A stretch of DNA of 64,000 bases from Baylisascaris procyonis (lineage: Eukaryota; Nematoda; Chromadorea; Rhabditida; Ascarididae), in NCBI GenBank assembly GCA_037389465.1, contig JAZARR010000153.1:4635001-4699000 (forward strand), written 5' to 3'. Below, piece after piece: positions 1 to 13,170 of the stretch. Made by a program: the position numbers and the translations under genes. The notes under the pieces were generated by a model, which worked only from the letters and a program-made list of their open reading frames with translations, searched no databases and was not told the origin of the DNA. How positions within the stretch are numbered: the first letter of the stretch is position 1; every line of letters begins with the position of its first letter.

Positions 1-358
1 AGAGGTCATGAAATGTTTGCTGATTCGTTGCACTGTCGTGCTTATGGGACCTATGGTCTCTCTTTGCGTAGATCTGTGATATGCTGCAGTGGAGGAAGTT
101 TAATGAACTTTATAAAGCGAAGTGTTCTGTGTTGACGAAGTTGGATGCTGTTAGCTTCTTGGAATGATTCCGATATGGCTGTGATCGGCCTTCAAATCAT
201 TTGATGAAATAAGACTTGGGTTGGAGAGGATGTAAGGAGGGACTATGTTTGCATTCTAGTATACATGCTGCAGAGGTAGGCGATACAGACAATATTTGTT
301 CTTGTCCTGATTTCTGAGTTCGCAGCTATACCATAGTACCAATAAATGGCTTATTCAG
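1..358 (+). other. Intron sequence of the E2 gene
   Basis: Sequence upstream of the acceptor at 356-358. I found no exon here encoding the preceding part of the E2 catalytic domain, so it reads as intron, with earlier exons outside the window. Confidence 0.5.
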
Positions 359-1553
359 GGAGTTTCGACAATCAGCCAAGAAATCAGGGCGATGATCGCG
401 AAAGTAAAAGAAGGCACACTTCTTCCTCAAGAACTCGAGGTTTCTTGTTATCTAACTTTTTGCTTTGTCTGACTTTCGAAACTATTAAATTCGCGCATTC
501 TCTTAATCTGTGATTGTTTCATTAATAAAAGTAAATGCTATCCTCGTATTAAACTTTTGCTGCCCCCATTTCTTGATCGTTGTAAAACTTTTGTGATTTT
601 TTCGGCTTTTGGTTTTCAGTCGAACTTTGCTCTTTATTTCGAGCTGAAACTTTTACCTTTGGTCTTTGAATATTGACGCCTATCATAAAGCTCGTTCTGA
701 ACGTCCTTCTCTGCTGATAGACGTCTCTGCATGCAAGCATGCTCCAAGTTCAAGCATTTAATGCTTCTTTCTCTGACAATGAAGCACCAGAATACAATGT
801 TTTCAAATGTAGAAACAATAGTTTCAGACATTCGCGAGGAGCGTCTAGTTTGATTTGAAGCAATTTGCTTTCAGGGTGGCACAATTACGGTTACGAATAT
901 GGGCGAGTATGAAAGTATTCACAACTTCGCCGGTATCATCACTCGCCCTCAATCATCCCACTTGGCAATCGGTCACACCGAAAAGAAACTTGTTCCCTCT
1001 GGCGATGGCGGGTGAGTTTCTTCCTTGCAGTCGTTTTTGTTGAAGTTGTCAAAAACTCTATCATATGTAAGTAAAACCGGAGTGTTGCAAAAGGAGCAGC
1101 GAGAACAGAGTCTCTGCGTCATTGCTGTCAGAGCACATGATCCTTGTTCAGATATAGGGATGTGGAGGTGTAGCGGGTTTTTGTGAAGGAGGACTGAGCG
1201 CAACTAATTGGGCATTATTAAAAAAAGTTCGCCTGGGTAGTGGGTTCGATGAAAAGGGTTGAAATGTTATGGAAGCAAAAAAGGAATAGTTTCGCAACCT
1301 AAAGCGATATAGGGTAAATGTTCATCCACCTTAGCTGAGTTGTCGAGGTGTTGAACGAGTGTGCAAATGGTTGTCTGAGTTCTTTGAAGTGGACGTCGTC
1401 ATTGTAGACGTTCTATTTTACAGATATAAGGAATCGCTTACGATGAACGTGACACTGGCTACCGATCATCGAGTCGTGGACGGTGCAGTTGGCGCACAAT
1501 GGTTGAAGCAGTTCAAGGACTTCTTGGAAAAGCCTCACACGATGCTTCTTTAA
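359..1553 (+). CDS. DLAT: Dihydrolipoamide acetyltransferase (pyruvate dehydrogenase E2), C-terminal exons
   Basis: Mitochondrial E2 core enzyme, which transfers acetyl groups from lipoamide to CoA. Only the C-terminal part of the catalytic domain is in the window; the gene starts upstream. Exons are 359-439, 875-1011 and 1424-1553, each bounded by AG/GT and joining in phase. Exon 1 gives [19 protein letters not shown], exon 2 starts [20 protein letters not shown], and exon 3 carries the active-site signature DHRVVDG followed by a C-terminus ending LEKPHTMLL, typical of PDH E2. The segment after GGT is diverged: the usual NLGMFG-type stretch reads [13 protein letters not shown]. It could therefore be either of the two nematode E2 paralogues (dlat-1 or dlat-2 type). 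The stop is TAA at 1551-1553. Family assignment is firm; paralogue assignment is not. Confidence 0.88.
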
Positions 1554-4500
1554 GAGGTTGAGAGGAAGTTCATACTCAGAGTAGAAAGCACATCTCTTTA
1601 ATAGCTCCTCCCAGAACGCATCTCTTCTTCATAAGTGATGAATATTATTATAGCCGGCCTATGTTTGAAGCATCGTTTTGTTGACTGCCTTCTCTTGGAA
1701 GGTGTTATATCGAATGAGGGATGACAGTATTCTCGATGTTATTTGTACTTATGGATTTTAGAAAAGAAAAGTTATTCATTGTTGTTTTGAACGTCGAATT
1801 AGCTATCAAACGTTAGTATCGGTTATTTAGGGGTTTGTGCAATTTTATTGGATGGTATTAATTAAAGCAATTTGCATTAGATGAGTTTTGTGCTGTTATG
1901 AATTTATCGAATTTATCACTAAAAGGTTTGCAACAGTGCTGAACGAAATGATTTTATTTCCTCTTAAGGGTGTCCCTTTGCGTTTTTTTTTTTTTTTTTC
2001 ATCGGCTAATTTGAATCGTTCCACATATAAAGTTTTTATTTTCATCGATGCTGTTGACTTTATTTAGTCGATTATTCGAGGGTAACGTTTCTAGTCATCA
2101 TGTGGTTGATCAGTTTCGAGAGAACGCTTTTTATAATTTTACTGATTCTTTAATTTTTCATTCAGGTTGTAGTTTTACGGGTTCTGCGGTTGATGTGTTG
2201 GGTAGAGGTGTCCAGAAATTAGTGCTACATACTTCAAAGGGGGGGGGGGGGGAGTAGGAAGAGAAGAGAGGAGGAGAAGGGCACTATGTGGAAAGGCAAA
2301 CTCATGACTCGAGAATATGCAAATTGCGAAGCAGGACTTCAAGGATCTTTGCTGAAAACTAAACACTATTTTGCGGTCAAGTATTCGAGAATCCAGTCTA
2401 TCTTTGACCAAGCCTGGCGGATGTGACATACCGCAAAATTGTTTCAGCTGTCTGATATCGCAAACTTAAGGCGAATGATGCAACAAGAAATAAGATAGGC
2501 GTTCGTGCTTCAATTATTCATTCACGTTTATTTAACCCGGTTTCTTTTTGTTGAATGTTATTGATCCTACATGCATCTTGTTACTGTTGCTCACCGTTCT
2601 AGCCACCAACCACTTCGTGTTGTATCCCGCGTCTTTGTCCGTCTGTCTGTGTATGTATGTGTGCGTGTGCTATATTGCCATCTTGCGTGCACTTGGCTCT
2701 TTACTAACTAGCGTATGGTTAGCACTTTGTTTTAGGATGTCTGTACGTGTGGAGTAATGTTGCGACTGCTGTTTCTTTTCATAAATAATAAAATCGTTTC
2801 AAATACCATTGAGTTGGCAGTTTTTTTTTGGGAGCTGGAAGAAGGAATAATCCATGACTTTTAACTGTGCAAGTAGGGATCGACCTGACTGCCAAATTTA
2901 GGTGGCATTGCATCAGATTATATAGGAGGGGATATTGAATTTAACAAACAAGTATTGAAAGAGTTCATGCATTACAGTTAGATGAATTTTTAAATTGAAA
3001 GGGACCATGAGATGCAAGCACTGAAAGTGAACAGATTCATGGTCGATTTATCGGAACTCGAAAGATGAGTTTTAGATGCGAAGACATTGCAGTGATAGGC
3101 ATGACCATGATGTAACGCAACCAAAATAAGTTTCCCACTCTTCTGTTCGGTTACTGAAATAGCAGCCTCATTAGTTGTGGGCTTATGAATCCGATAGAAA
3201 ATATTGTCATCATGGAAGTCATCGTCGATTGGCGTGCCCACTCGTATTTGTCCGTTTGCCTTATTGATTTTAATTTACTAAAACAAGGTGACCTGGCAAG
3301 GATGTTGGTTATTAGTTGACTGCATAACGATTGAGTGCATCGTAGAGTCGCTAGACTTAAGTTGAGCTTGCATTGTGAACATCTTATGATTGTGTAGGGC
3401 TGTTGCCGAACGTGCAATTGAAGAGAGTTTAAAAAGTCAAGGTTCAGGACAGCGGATGTTGAATGTTGGGTCGTAATGGTTGTAAGATTGAGTGAGTGCT
3501 CACTCGTGTAGACTAACATATATGCGAAAGGCTCCATCGAAATAAAGCACAAAAAATGCGACAGACATTGTGCGGCTGGTCTAAGAGGACGTGCCGTTGC
3601 TATGCAAAATGCCACTAGCCAACCAACCACCACACCCAATCGATTGCCGCTGTCGTGCATTTGAGACGGAAGGAAGTGAGAAGAGATGGAGGAGGCTGAA
3701 ACTTCGATTTGCTTCTATGGGGACTAGCTGACATCATACTACCAACAATCTTTTGAGGGGCTATATTGGCTTCATTACTCTTAAATGAATATTCCCTGCA
3801 ATATCGAATACAACACATTGAAAATGAGAGCTATAGTGAAAGTTTACAGCGTTCGCATGGAGCATCTTCATTGACGCAGTTCATGCATCGGATAAACATT
3901 GTCAATTTGCTAGTAAGTTGTATTTAATGTTGGGTTAGGCGGAACAAATTTAGCATCTATATAGACAGCTTAACTAATAATAGAAATAAATAGGAAGGAA
4001 TGGAAAAAATAAACGCTTGTCTGAATAAATGAAAAATGTAAATTGAGAAAAATTGTAGTAGATACAAAAGCTGTGGACAACGACACTAACCTATCGCACA
4101 GTCTGAAATAATAAAGGAAAATCAGAGCTTAAGAATAGTATAATAGAAGAGCCTCTATGAAGATGATGTGTGCACACCAGCTGATACAGACCACAATGGC
4201 GTTGCATGCTGACCGCCATTATTATTTAAGGTTGCTTCGACCAGATTTGGCTATTCAACATATATAGATCACCTGTATTTATTGTTGCATGTTATCGAGC
4301 ATCAATCTAAGGCTTTCAAATGTCGAATTTCTATGTGCATGTAAATTCCTACCAATTGAGTTATTCAAACTAGATTGTTGGTCTGGCGATCGAAAACTTT
4401 GCTATTTGTTACTGCTTCTTTCACAGCGAGTGGACGTGCTCGCTTTTTTCTTTAACTCATCAATGGCTGGACAGGTACTTTGTCTTAAATATCCATCCCG

Positions 4501-5488
4501 CTATGGCGAAAGAAGCAATAGATGCATCGTCGTGGGCAAGTATTCAGTTTTTCATATGAGCACTTGCAGTCCGGACATGGCAATCTACTCTTTGGACAGT
4601 TTTTGACAGCATAATATTAGCAAACCCCTTACTGTCCGGGATTTCCGACGACGTCCGACCCCTCATCACAGAAGTTAAAAAAAGCCAGGCAACTGATGAA
4701 TGCCTTACAGAATATGCAGATTCATTGCCAAGCGAATAAGACCGTGATCTTTGAATGATATCTGAGTGAATTCGATTGCTGTGGCACTTAAGAGCAAATA
4801 GAACATTTAGATTGCGTGATATGCGAATGAGCAAAGAGTGCCATCGGTCCTGCGCGCATGCAAAGAAAACAAAGATTGCCGAATGGCCGATCAGAAATGT
4901 AGCTTATAAAGATGTAGAAGTTGCACATCAAACTGGAGTGCAAAGAAGTGGCAGGCTGTAAGTTGCCGCAGGCTCAACTGCGTTAAAAGGCAAGGCTTAA
5001 AATCAGTATAGGTGGGCTCATAGAGCATATTGGAAGCCACCGCGACGTTCATATAGATAATAACTGCCGCAGCATGAGTGGTAGCACCGAAAGCCCTAGC
5101 GGACTAGGAAGGAGGCGCTACTGAAACCATTACGCGAACAGTAGGGTTCATATGAACTTCAAGGCTGCACATGACAGCCTACCAAGCATACCAAGCAGGA
5201 ACTTGACATAAAGAAAGGCTGAATATGACCGCTTATATACTTGAGGGCAAAAGGATGTGCAGATCTGGGCGAAAATGGTTCGAGATGAAGTAGAAAGCAG
5301 CGCAATTCGAGCAAAAATAAAACGCCGTGGTAGGATGCGGTATGAAAAGATATGTATTGAAAAAATGTGTTGTGAAAAGGCGTGCTATAAATGAACCTAC
5401 TGAACTAAACTTCTATCTTGGTCGAAAATTTTCTTGTAGTTTAGTTTCAAATGACACAAAATTCCACTCAATACAGTATTTATTTCAG
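1554..5488. other. E2 3' region and gap before the next recognisable exon
   Basis: About 3.9 kb. Present are a poly-T run near 1983-1999, a G14 run near 2239-2252 and an AATAAA near 2786. An ORF is open on the plus strand from 5327 into the first exon of the next gene, and may include an upstream exon or be intron read-through. The 169-codon minus-strand ORF at 3151-3660 has no recognisable motif and no convincing splice context. No gene is otherwise supported. Confidence 0.4.
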
Positions 5489-8400
5489 GCTGTAGTAGAT
5501 GAACGACGTTTGGAGTTATGCGAAAATGAAATTGATAACACACAGAAAAGTAACTGTGAGGCGCACTATGCCCAGAAAACAAGGTGTAATATAAAATCGA
5601 ACGAATCGAAAGATGAGCACAATGAGGGCAACATTGGAAGCGGTTCACAGCGGATCGTTTCCAATAACAACAAACCTGCAGACGGTGCACTTGACGTTGA
5701 AGATTCTGGTGAAACAAACGAGAGTTCGCTTTCAATAGAAGTTCTACCAGAAAGAAAGCAGAAAAGACACGGACGTAAGCACATATAATAATCACTAATA
5801 TGTACGCTATCTGAATGGACCTTAGTAGGAGATGATGTGGAATCGTTCAATTCTTTTAAGGTGAACGACGGTTCGCGATAAAACAGTTAGATTCTGGGAA
5901 AAAGGCGGAAAATTCATGAAAATAGTTTTCACAAGGTATATAGTGTGGATGTTCTCAGCTAAGAATTTAATACTGCCCTATTTAGAAAGAAAGTATGTTG
6001 AAAAAGCTGCAAGAAACTTTAAGCATCTTTTTTCTAAATTTTAGCATGAACGAGATATTTAATTCTAGAAATCCTATCATCTCCCATTTCCACAAAGACT
6101 ACCACGAAAAATTTGCCTATATAAGAACAAGCGGAAATAAGTGGATCTCGAAGAAAATTCACTTATTTTTTCCTCTTTGTTCTTCAATCTGAGTTAGTGA
6201 AGTGGTCAGTCATTCGCAGCCGAACATTTTTAAATTGACATTATCGCAGCCACGATCCATGACATGGGCATGCCCATCATTGATGCTTCTAGTCGTTTGC
6301 ATCAGCAGTCTTGTTGATCGTCAGCCCGAGCAACTCATCTAGAGAGTTTTTCGGCAGAGAAGTTATGTTTTTAGTGTTCGGTGCAAAGTTCTTGTTCCCC
6401 ACAGATTTCTGCACCTCTCGTAACTTCGGTTGGATTATTTGTGTGAATGTGTGATAAAGGACTGCCAATATCTGAGCATTTCGATTTACGTTGAACCTAT
6501 CAGCTTTATTCCAAATTCACTAAAACCTCCTTCACTTGTCTGTTGCAGCAGCAAAACAAGGGATCACCATAGAGCGATTGTTGGACCTCAAACAAGGTGC
6601 CGAATGGTCGAATGAGGAAGACGCAGATATTCTTCAACAAGCAATCTCGTTCAGCAGCAAGAAGATTGGGAAAGGACGAAAGTCCATTAATACGAAGCAG
6701 GCTCTAACGAAGCCAAAAGATAGAGTGGCAGTAAAACCTGATCCATACAGCAGCGCAAATGAACCAATTGAGGAGGTATCGACAGGTATCACAGTACGAC
6801 AGCCCATTGCTCCTGTTGTATCTATCGAGGGGAATGAAATTGTGCTGAGGGTATGAATTTTACGCTTCTTTAATCTAGGTTTTCCGCAATTGAAAGACGG
6901 CACGTAGTTTTGCATACGAATCTATCCAAAGCTATAATAGATTTCTGTCATTAAGAGTAACAAGTAAATAAAAGTACCCAGAGTTTTTATGATAGTCTAT
7001 GCATTTTAGAAATAGGAAGGATTGAATAGAAAAAAAGAGCCTCAATATTTTGAGAGTACGATGAAAAAACATTTATATAATCGTTAGTGGACGATTTTGC
7101 TTAGTGGGCGAAGTCAAGGAGATGGGTTTGCATTGTCGGTTTCCCAATCCAGCCTTTAGGATGAGACCATTATTCTGGAAACAACGAGAGTAGTCGTGCT
7201 GAAACGATCTAAATCCATGAATAATAAAGTGGTACGTTTAAACTGGAGTGAAAATTCTCTTAATTTTTTTTGGTATTTCTTTGATAAAGTGTTTGTCACT
7301 TGTTCCCAATGTATTTGCACAGCATTCCCAGCCGCTTTTATAGCAATTCTCATCAAGTGAAATGCTCGATTCAGTTGATATTGTTATCAGTCTGTATCGA
7401 AATGAGGCTCAAGGAATGAGCTTGAATCGACTCTTGATATTCCATCAGAGTTGTTGTCATTTATTGCTGTCCTCTTAACCCCCTTTCCCCACCTTCACTA
7501 ACGTTTTCTTCCCTCGATTATATGTAATGAATGTCGACGACCGCCTCGCTTCGAATTTCCTATCTTATATTCCCGAAGTATTATTAAAATTTTCAGATTC
7601 CAATACAAGTCGAGAAGTGCGCCACTCAACCCGAGCGTCAACTGAGGCAGCGAGGCCAGGTATGTTACTGATGCCTTTCCTGTAGATAATTTGGAATCTA
7701 GAACTTGCTCATAAAGAAATATTTCTTTTATTTTCAGAGAATAATAAAATAAGTGAAGAGGTGAATTAAATCGTGAAAAGGAGAGCAGTTTATGCGATTT
7801 TCATTCCTGCAAGCTGGGCGAACTTAGGCAGGATGATTTGTTCGTCACTAAAGCGATGAACAGTATGGGGACGCATATTGCCTTGTTATAAATAGTGCCC
7901 TCTTGTTAGATATAACACATGCTGTGACGATGGGTCAAATTAAGCTGTTGTCAACAAACACCGTTTTTGTGCTAATTATGCAGACTATTACGGCGAGTAT
8001 TTGCAAAACTTAATTTCATTCGCGATAAATTGTCAAAACATAGTTGCTTTGCTATCACAAACGTGGTGTTGCCTAGTTGTATTATAATTGCAATAGCTGG
8101 CCTATAATTTGTTGAATAAGGTGGAGATGATCTCAGAAATCCCTCTCCTGAAATATTCAGTTGGCTTTAATAGGTAGAAGTATTTTATGAAGACGACGAA
8201 ATCCGCCCTCTACCATCCTCACTCCACTCCTGGATTAAGCCATTGGCATGACTTCCTAGCAGGCAAAAATATTTCTTGCTGTTTCATATAGCCATTTGTT
8301 GCCATCTCACTTATATTCGTGAATTTAAGTCCTTTGAGAGTGAAAATGTCATATGTCGGCATTGGGATGCAGGAAAATGCAAAACGAATTTACCACATAG

Positions 8401-9392
8401 GTAATCAGCAATTTCCTATCATAACTACTATCCTAACCGAATTTCTTGGCCAATTCAACGCAATTGATTTGTTTTGACTTCAAGATTTTAATTATACTTA
8501 GGATATTTATGTCTATCGGTTCATTTAGAAATTAGAAATTTCTCCTTCATACTCGTGAATGGGAAAGTTGCAGTGACTGAATTTGCACCTAATGGTTATT
8601 GCGGATAGTGCGATCTGTAAATTCTTTCATCTAATTGCCAACTATAATAATTAAATATTCATATAGCTGATTTTGCATTAATAATTATGAGCACTGTGAA
8701 TGACGCATTCGCTTCATCTATCATGACGTGTTTTTTATTTCACTAACGGAAACAGTTCTTATGATCGTATTATAATCGATAGTTTTGAAACTTTCCCATA
8801 GCGTAATGATTTTCGTGCGATATATTTTCAGGAAGCGAATTATAAACGAGGCGCAATAAAAAAGCTCACTTCGAGGCAAAATCGCATTTCAAGGATCAAA
8901 AATCACACGTCATCTAACTGTTTTACGAGCGATGGAGGTGGCATTTTGGGTTGCAAGGGAGCGCTGGACAAGAAGCATTACCGATCTCATGAAAAAGGAG
9001 TGAAAGTGATACGTTCGAAGCACAAAAGACGCTCTAAGTCGGCTCCATATAAATCAAATGCTGCCGTCAACAAGGATCAGCTACATGAAAATCATGTTCG
9101 CAATAGCACATGTCTAAGCAGTCACCGAAAGATGTTATCTGCAAGTGCGGAAAGGTTGAACAGTATATCTAGAAAGCATTCATGTGAATGTGTTGACGGA
9201 AGTTTCGTCGGTGAGCGTCGAAGTTCGTCGGTGAGAAGTCACCCCCGACGGTATATTCTATTAGGAAAAGATCAACATCTCAAATGTGTGCAGCATCCAA
9301 CATCGAAACTTCGAATACCGATGAACGTGATGACACGTAGAAATGCACAAAAAGGATGCCATCTCTATCATATACGTAGCAACCATAAATGA
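5489..9392 (+). CDS. Unrecognised basic protein, four 3' exons
   Basis: Four exons join in phase: 5489-5774, 6549-6850, 7597-7659 and 8832-9392 (stop TGA). They encode about 403 residues; the 5' end is not found. Exon 1 is acidic and polar, exon 2 contains GITIERLLDLKQGAEWSNEE and PIAPVVSIEGNEIVLR, and exon 4 (187 codons) is rich in Lys, Arg, His and Ser, suggesting a nuclear protein. The acceptor at exon 2 is a tandem CAGCAG, so one residue may be included or skipped. The order 'TI..LL' then 'AP.V.....G.IVL' loosely recalls the region ahead of the SANT domain in TFIIIB subunit BDP1, but no SANT domain is visible, so I do not adopt that name. The exon structure is much more secure than any function. 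Confidence 0.6.
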
Positions 9393-12300
9393 GCCGTTCG
9401 ATGAATCACAACTAATAAGCAGAATGAACACTGCAGTCTGATATCATCCAATTACGTACATCTTATGCCATCAGACCTTCTAAATGATTTCTTATCACAT
9501 TCTAATCACTTGATATATACTCATTTTTCTATGGTGCTCAATTCCTGACTGACTCATGCAAAAGGGCTGACATCAATTATATTTGATCTCAATAATATGG
9601 TCATAATTTTTTATCAATAAACGATTGCTAAGCACTGTGCAACGTCCAATACATAGAAATTATGAAGCTAGAATATCAGTTGGTGAATTCAGAATACCGG
9701 ACAGTGAAACAAATGCATCGTTTCCAAACTGTGATGACAAAGATGATTGGAAATATTTTTGAAGTAGCTGGCCGAGAACAGTGAATATAACCAACATTTA
9801 TTGACACCAGCCAAAATTTTCATTTTCTGAATTATTGTAAATGATAAATAAAATCTGTCTTCGAAAACGGCTTTCTTACATGCTTATGTAAATTTCCAAT
9901 TCTGGAAGCGTGTAGTGCTACGACTGTGCTTCGTGTATGAGCATGTGTTTTTATCTTATCTGCATGTTTGCACGCCTGCTTGCTTGTCGGCCTTCCTCTC
10001 TGTCAAGGAGCTTTGACACAAGAAATATTGAATTTAAAATCATAAAGTTTACAATGTACACTGCACAGCGCAATTCTATTAACTTTCGAATGGATCTTCT
10101 ATTTTTTTTAAATGTCGGAGCATCTTGGGGTTAGGAGCAGTTAGAGCAGTTAGTTAGAGATCAATAGATTGTAATGGAAGATACCCATCGATATTCAGCC
10201 AACCAAAGCAAGCAGTTGCACGGAATGCTAACAAATAAAATATTTTAATTGACTCGGTTATTTCCATAGAATGGCAAAGACACGTTTTTTTTCGTTACTA
10301 AACGAGTGTAAAAGACAATTCTATTCGATTGAAAAATGCAAATTTTTGATATCTTTGGGTAAACTTCCAAATTGATAGATCAACCGCATATCAGTTAGAG
10401 TGTTTTTTACCAGCAATATGCTCAACTTTCTGAACATTTTCCAACATATATTATAATCGCATCTTGATGCATAGTTTGGTGCATTCTGTTTCTCAATGTT
10501 CTCACCAAGTTTATTAATGCTCAAGGTGATGTGCTCTTTCCGCCGAATTTCAAAGCGTATAATTTAGAAGAATCTGAATCTTCGGGACAACAATTATAAT
10601 TTCCCTAATAAGAAAAAAGTAGCTCGATACATGCTGAAGGAAAACGGTGGGAAAGACAAAAAAGCATCAGAAAGAAACAGCTGGGAAACAGTCTATCAAT
10701 GATGACTTCTATTATGCCTATCGTTATAACAGATTGCTGATGTTGCATCGATAATTGATTGCATGCTCGTTTGAAAAAAAATTTTGATTTGAAAATAACG
10801 AATGGTTAGCAATAAATTAGTATATTAAAATTGTACAGGTGGGTTATGTTTAAAAAAAGGAAGAGAAATTTTTGCGAATCACATTCGATCACTAAGCATT
10901 TCATATAAGTTGTGCTATTATAACACATTCGCCTGTTATCTATTGCCTGCCCTTTAATAAATTGCAGCGGAATTTATCAAAACAACACATTTATTTGTAA
11001 AGATAATAAAATACGTTTTACTTATTAGGAATTTTCAGTCAACTCAACAAATGAGCCATTCAAAATGGTATTTTCATGAAGAAATGTGTAGCGCATTGTT
11101 GATTGCAAATTTCTTCAACGTTTCATCGTTTAGATTATCTGCGCAAATTGCAGGGGTAATTGCTAACATGGATTAAAACTGCACTATCGAAACAAATCAG
11201 AAGTGAGTCAGCGAATCTGGTAATAGTGCTTTTTTTATCTCATTTACCTGGCCAACCACTTTCATAAGTTAAAAAAAAGTAGTATGTAGGCAAAATAATG
11301 GACGCATATCCTGAGTGCCCGACATAATGTACAAGAGATACTTGGCTGATAATGGCAGACAATTTGTTTGCTTTTTTTTTGGCTCATACGCTGGTTCCTT
11401 CTGGTTTTGAAAAAGTTTGCTCTCACGAGTACATTCGAATTGTTACTATCTTGCTTGCGCCCAGTTGTATTTTAACTGCTCTCATTAATCGAAAGAGTAT
11501 CGCAATGTTTGATAAGTGAGCAATAAATAAAATTTTATGAAAACGAAATTTATCGCATTACTCACCTTATTCATAAAACGTCGTTTCAGATGTAGCATTT
11601 AAATGATGTCATTCTTATATTGCACTTTTTAAAGCGATATTCGCATTTCTAATAATAATAACAGCTCTTATCATTAATCAAACAGAAGGTGGACAAATAC
11701 GCTAGTTTAGGCGTTGGTACGATAAACATTGTTTTTATTTAATTCTTTTGCAGTATTGAGTGCATTGCTGTCTGTTTACAGCCCCTATTTAAGCACCCCT
11801 ACCTATAATCATAATCAGTTCGTTGGGTTTGCAATGATATTGCATTTCCTCCCTTTTTCCCTTTCTTTTAGATAGCCCGTAGAAATGCTGAACAAAATCG
11901 CGTCAAAGTCCAGCCGTGAACAAAAACTCGCCTCATTAAGAACGTTGCATACTAATTTGTCATTTCAAGTAACTGCTTCAGTGGCTATCCTCATTCTGTA
12001 ATTGCGCAAATCAACAAACATAAAATATTATCGAAAATCGTTTCAAGCTATAGAAATGTGTATAGATGGCATCTTTTAGTACGGCTGTTTCTTTTCCATT
12101 TTTTCTCCTACTGAACAAGACCATCACTCAAAGCATATACCGCAGATATGGGCCCGTCAAATATTTAGTTTTTTTTTTTTTTTTTTTATCTCCAAAGCAA
12201 AGAAAAACATATTTGCCTAATATAGACTTTTGCAGTTCCTCTCACCAATTCAGCGACCTCTATGAACTCCGAGCAAATAATGAAACATGCCCGACAATGC

Positions 12301-13170
12301 ATTAAAACTCTTAAGGATATGATCCCTCAAGGGGATCTTCCAAAAAAAAATTGTTCTTTTTCTGTGCCGATCGGTGCAAAATAAAAAGCGGATTGTGAAT
12401 CGAATCACTTTCAATATGCGTATAAGTTTTCATTATAACACTTAGCCAAAATAACTTCTTAACAGTTCGATAGATGAGATCTAATGTTGCTATTAGAGAT
12501 TGTTCTACTGAGGACAGTTCATTCACCATTTTCTATTACTGCGGCTTCAGTATTTTCCAGTCTAATCTCATAGACAAAAATATTAGATAATCAACATTAC
12601 ATGCCTTAGAGGATTACAAATTTGCAGAGTTCTTGAAGTAGTAACTGTTCAAATCAATCCGTCCCATATAGGTCAAAAGAAATGCGAGAGCGTTTCAGAG
12701 GGCATGACACCTATATGCAATTTTGCAAATTGTAGCAGTTTGCAAAACACCAACCGATTCCATAAATTACCTATAAATAAGAAATACACTTAATAATACA
12801 TTCATATTCATATTCTATTCGAATCAATGGATGACAAAAATCTTCTTCCTCTAATTCCTTAATTTTCCACTTATTCTTCGTTCCTATCAACTGTCAAATA
12901 TGCGTGCATGCGCAATGCTTCTGGCACTCTTAAGTGCCTAAAATCTTTCACGGTATATCATGAAATATGAGCGCATTGCTAAGACCACAGTTATTGAACT
13001 TTCCAATCGAAACTCTAAGGTGTGCTCAAAAATGCGAATTTGCAAAAAGTGTATAAGAAAAGAGTTTAAATAATATTTGCAACGTCTGAATGATACGAAA
13101 CATGAATAAAGTTTCTCAAGAGTATTGATTTTATATTACTTCTATTCATCAAATTCGCTATTTTGCAGCT
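9393..13170. other. Intergenic gap
   Basis: AT-rich, with AATAAA signals near 9846 and 10229 that could end the upstream gene, and poly-T near 12170-12187. I see no supported exon on either strand. Confidence 0.45.
13152..13170 (+). promoter_or_regulatory. Probable trans-splice acceptor of the carboxypeptidase
   Basis: The sequence just before the start codon is T-rich and ends TTTTGCAG, with the AG at 13167-13168, leaving only CT before the ATG at 13171. No good 5' exon is needed, so this is likely where a spliced leader is added, giving a 5' UTR of two bases plus the leader. Confidence 0.5.

Noticed and set aside
3151..3660. 169-codon minus-strand ORF, the longest in the window
   Set aside because: No family motif, no signal or consistent domain character, and no splice or poly(A) context; probably chance.
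4100..5300. Decayed retrotransposon coding region
   Set aside because: Short frames in several registers looked like a broken element, but none gave a recognisable reverse transcriptase or endonuclease motif.
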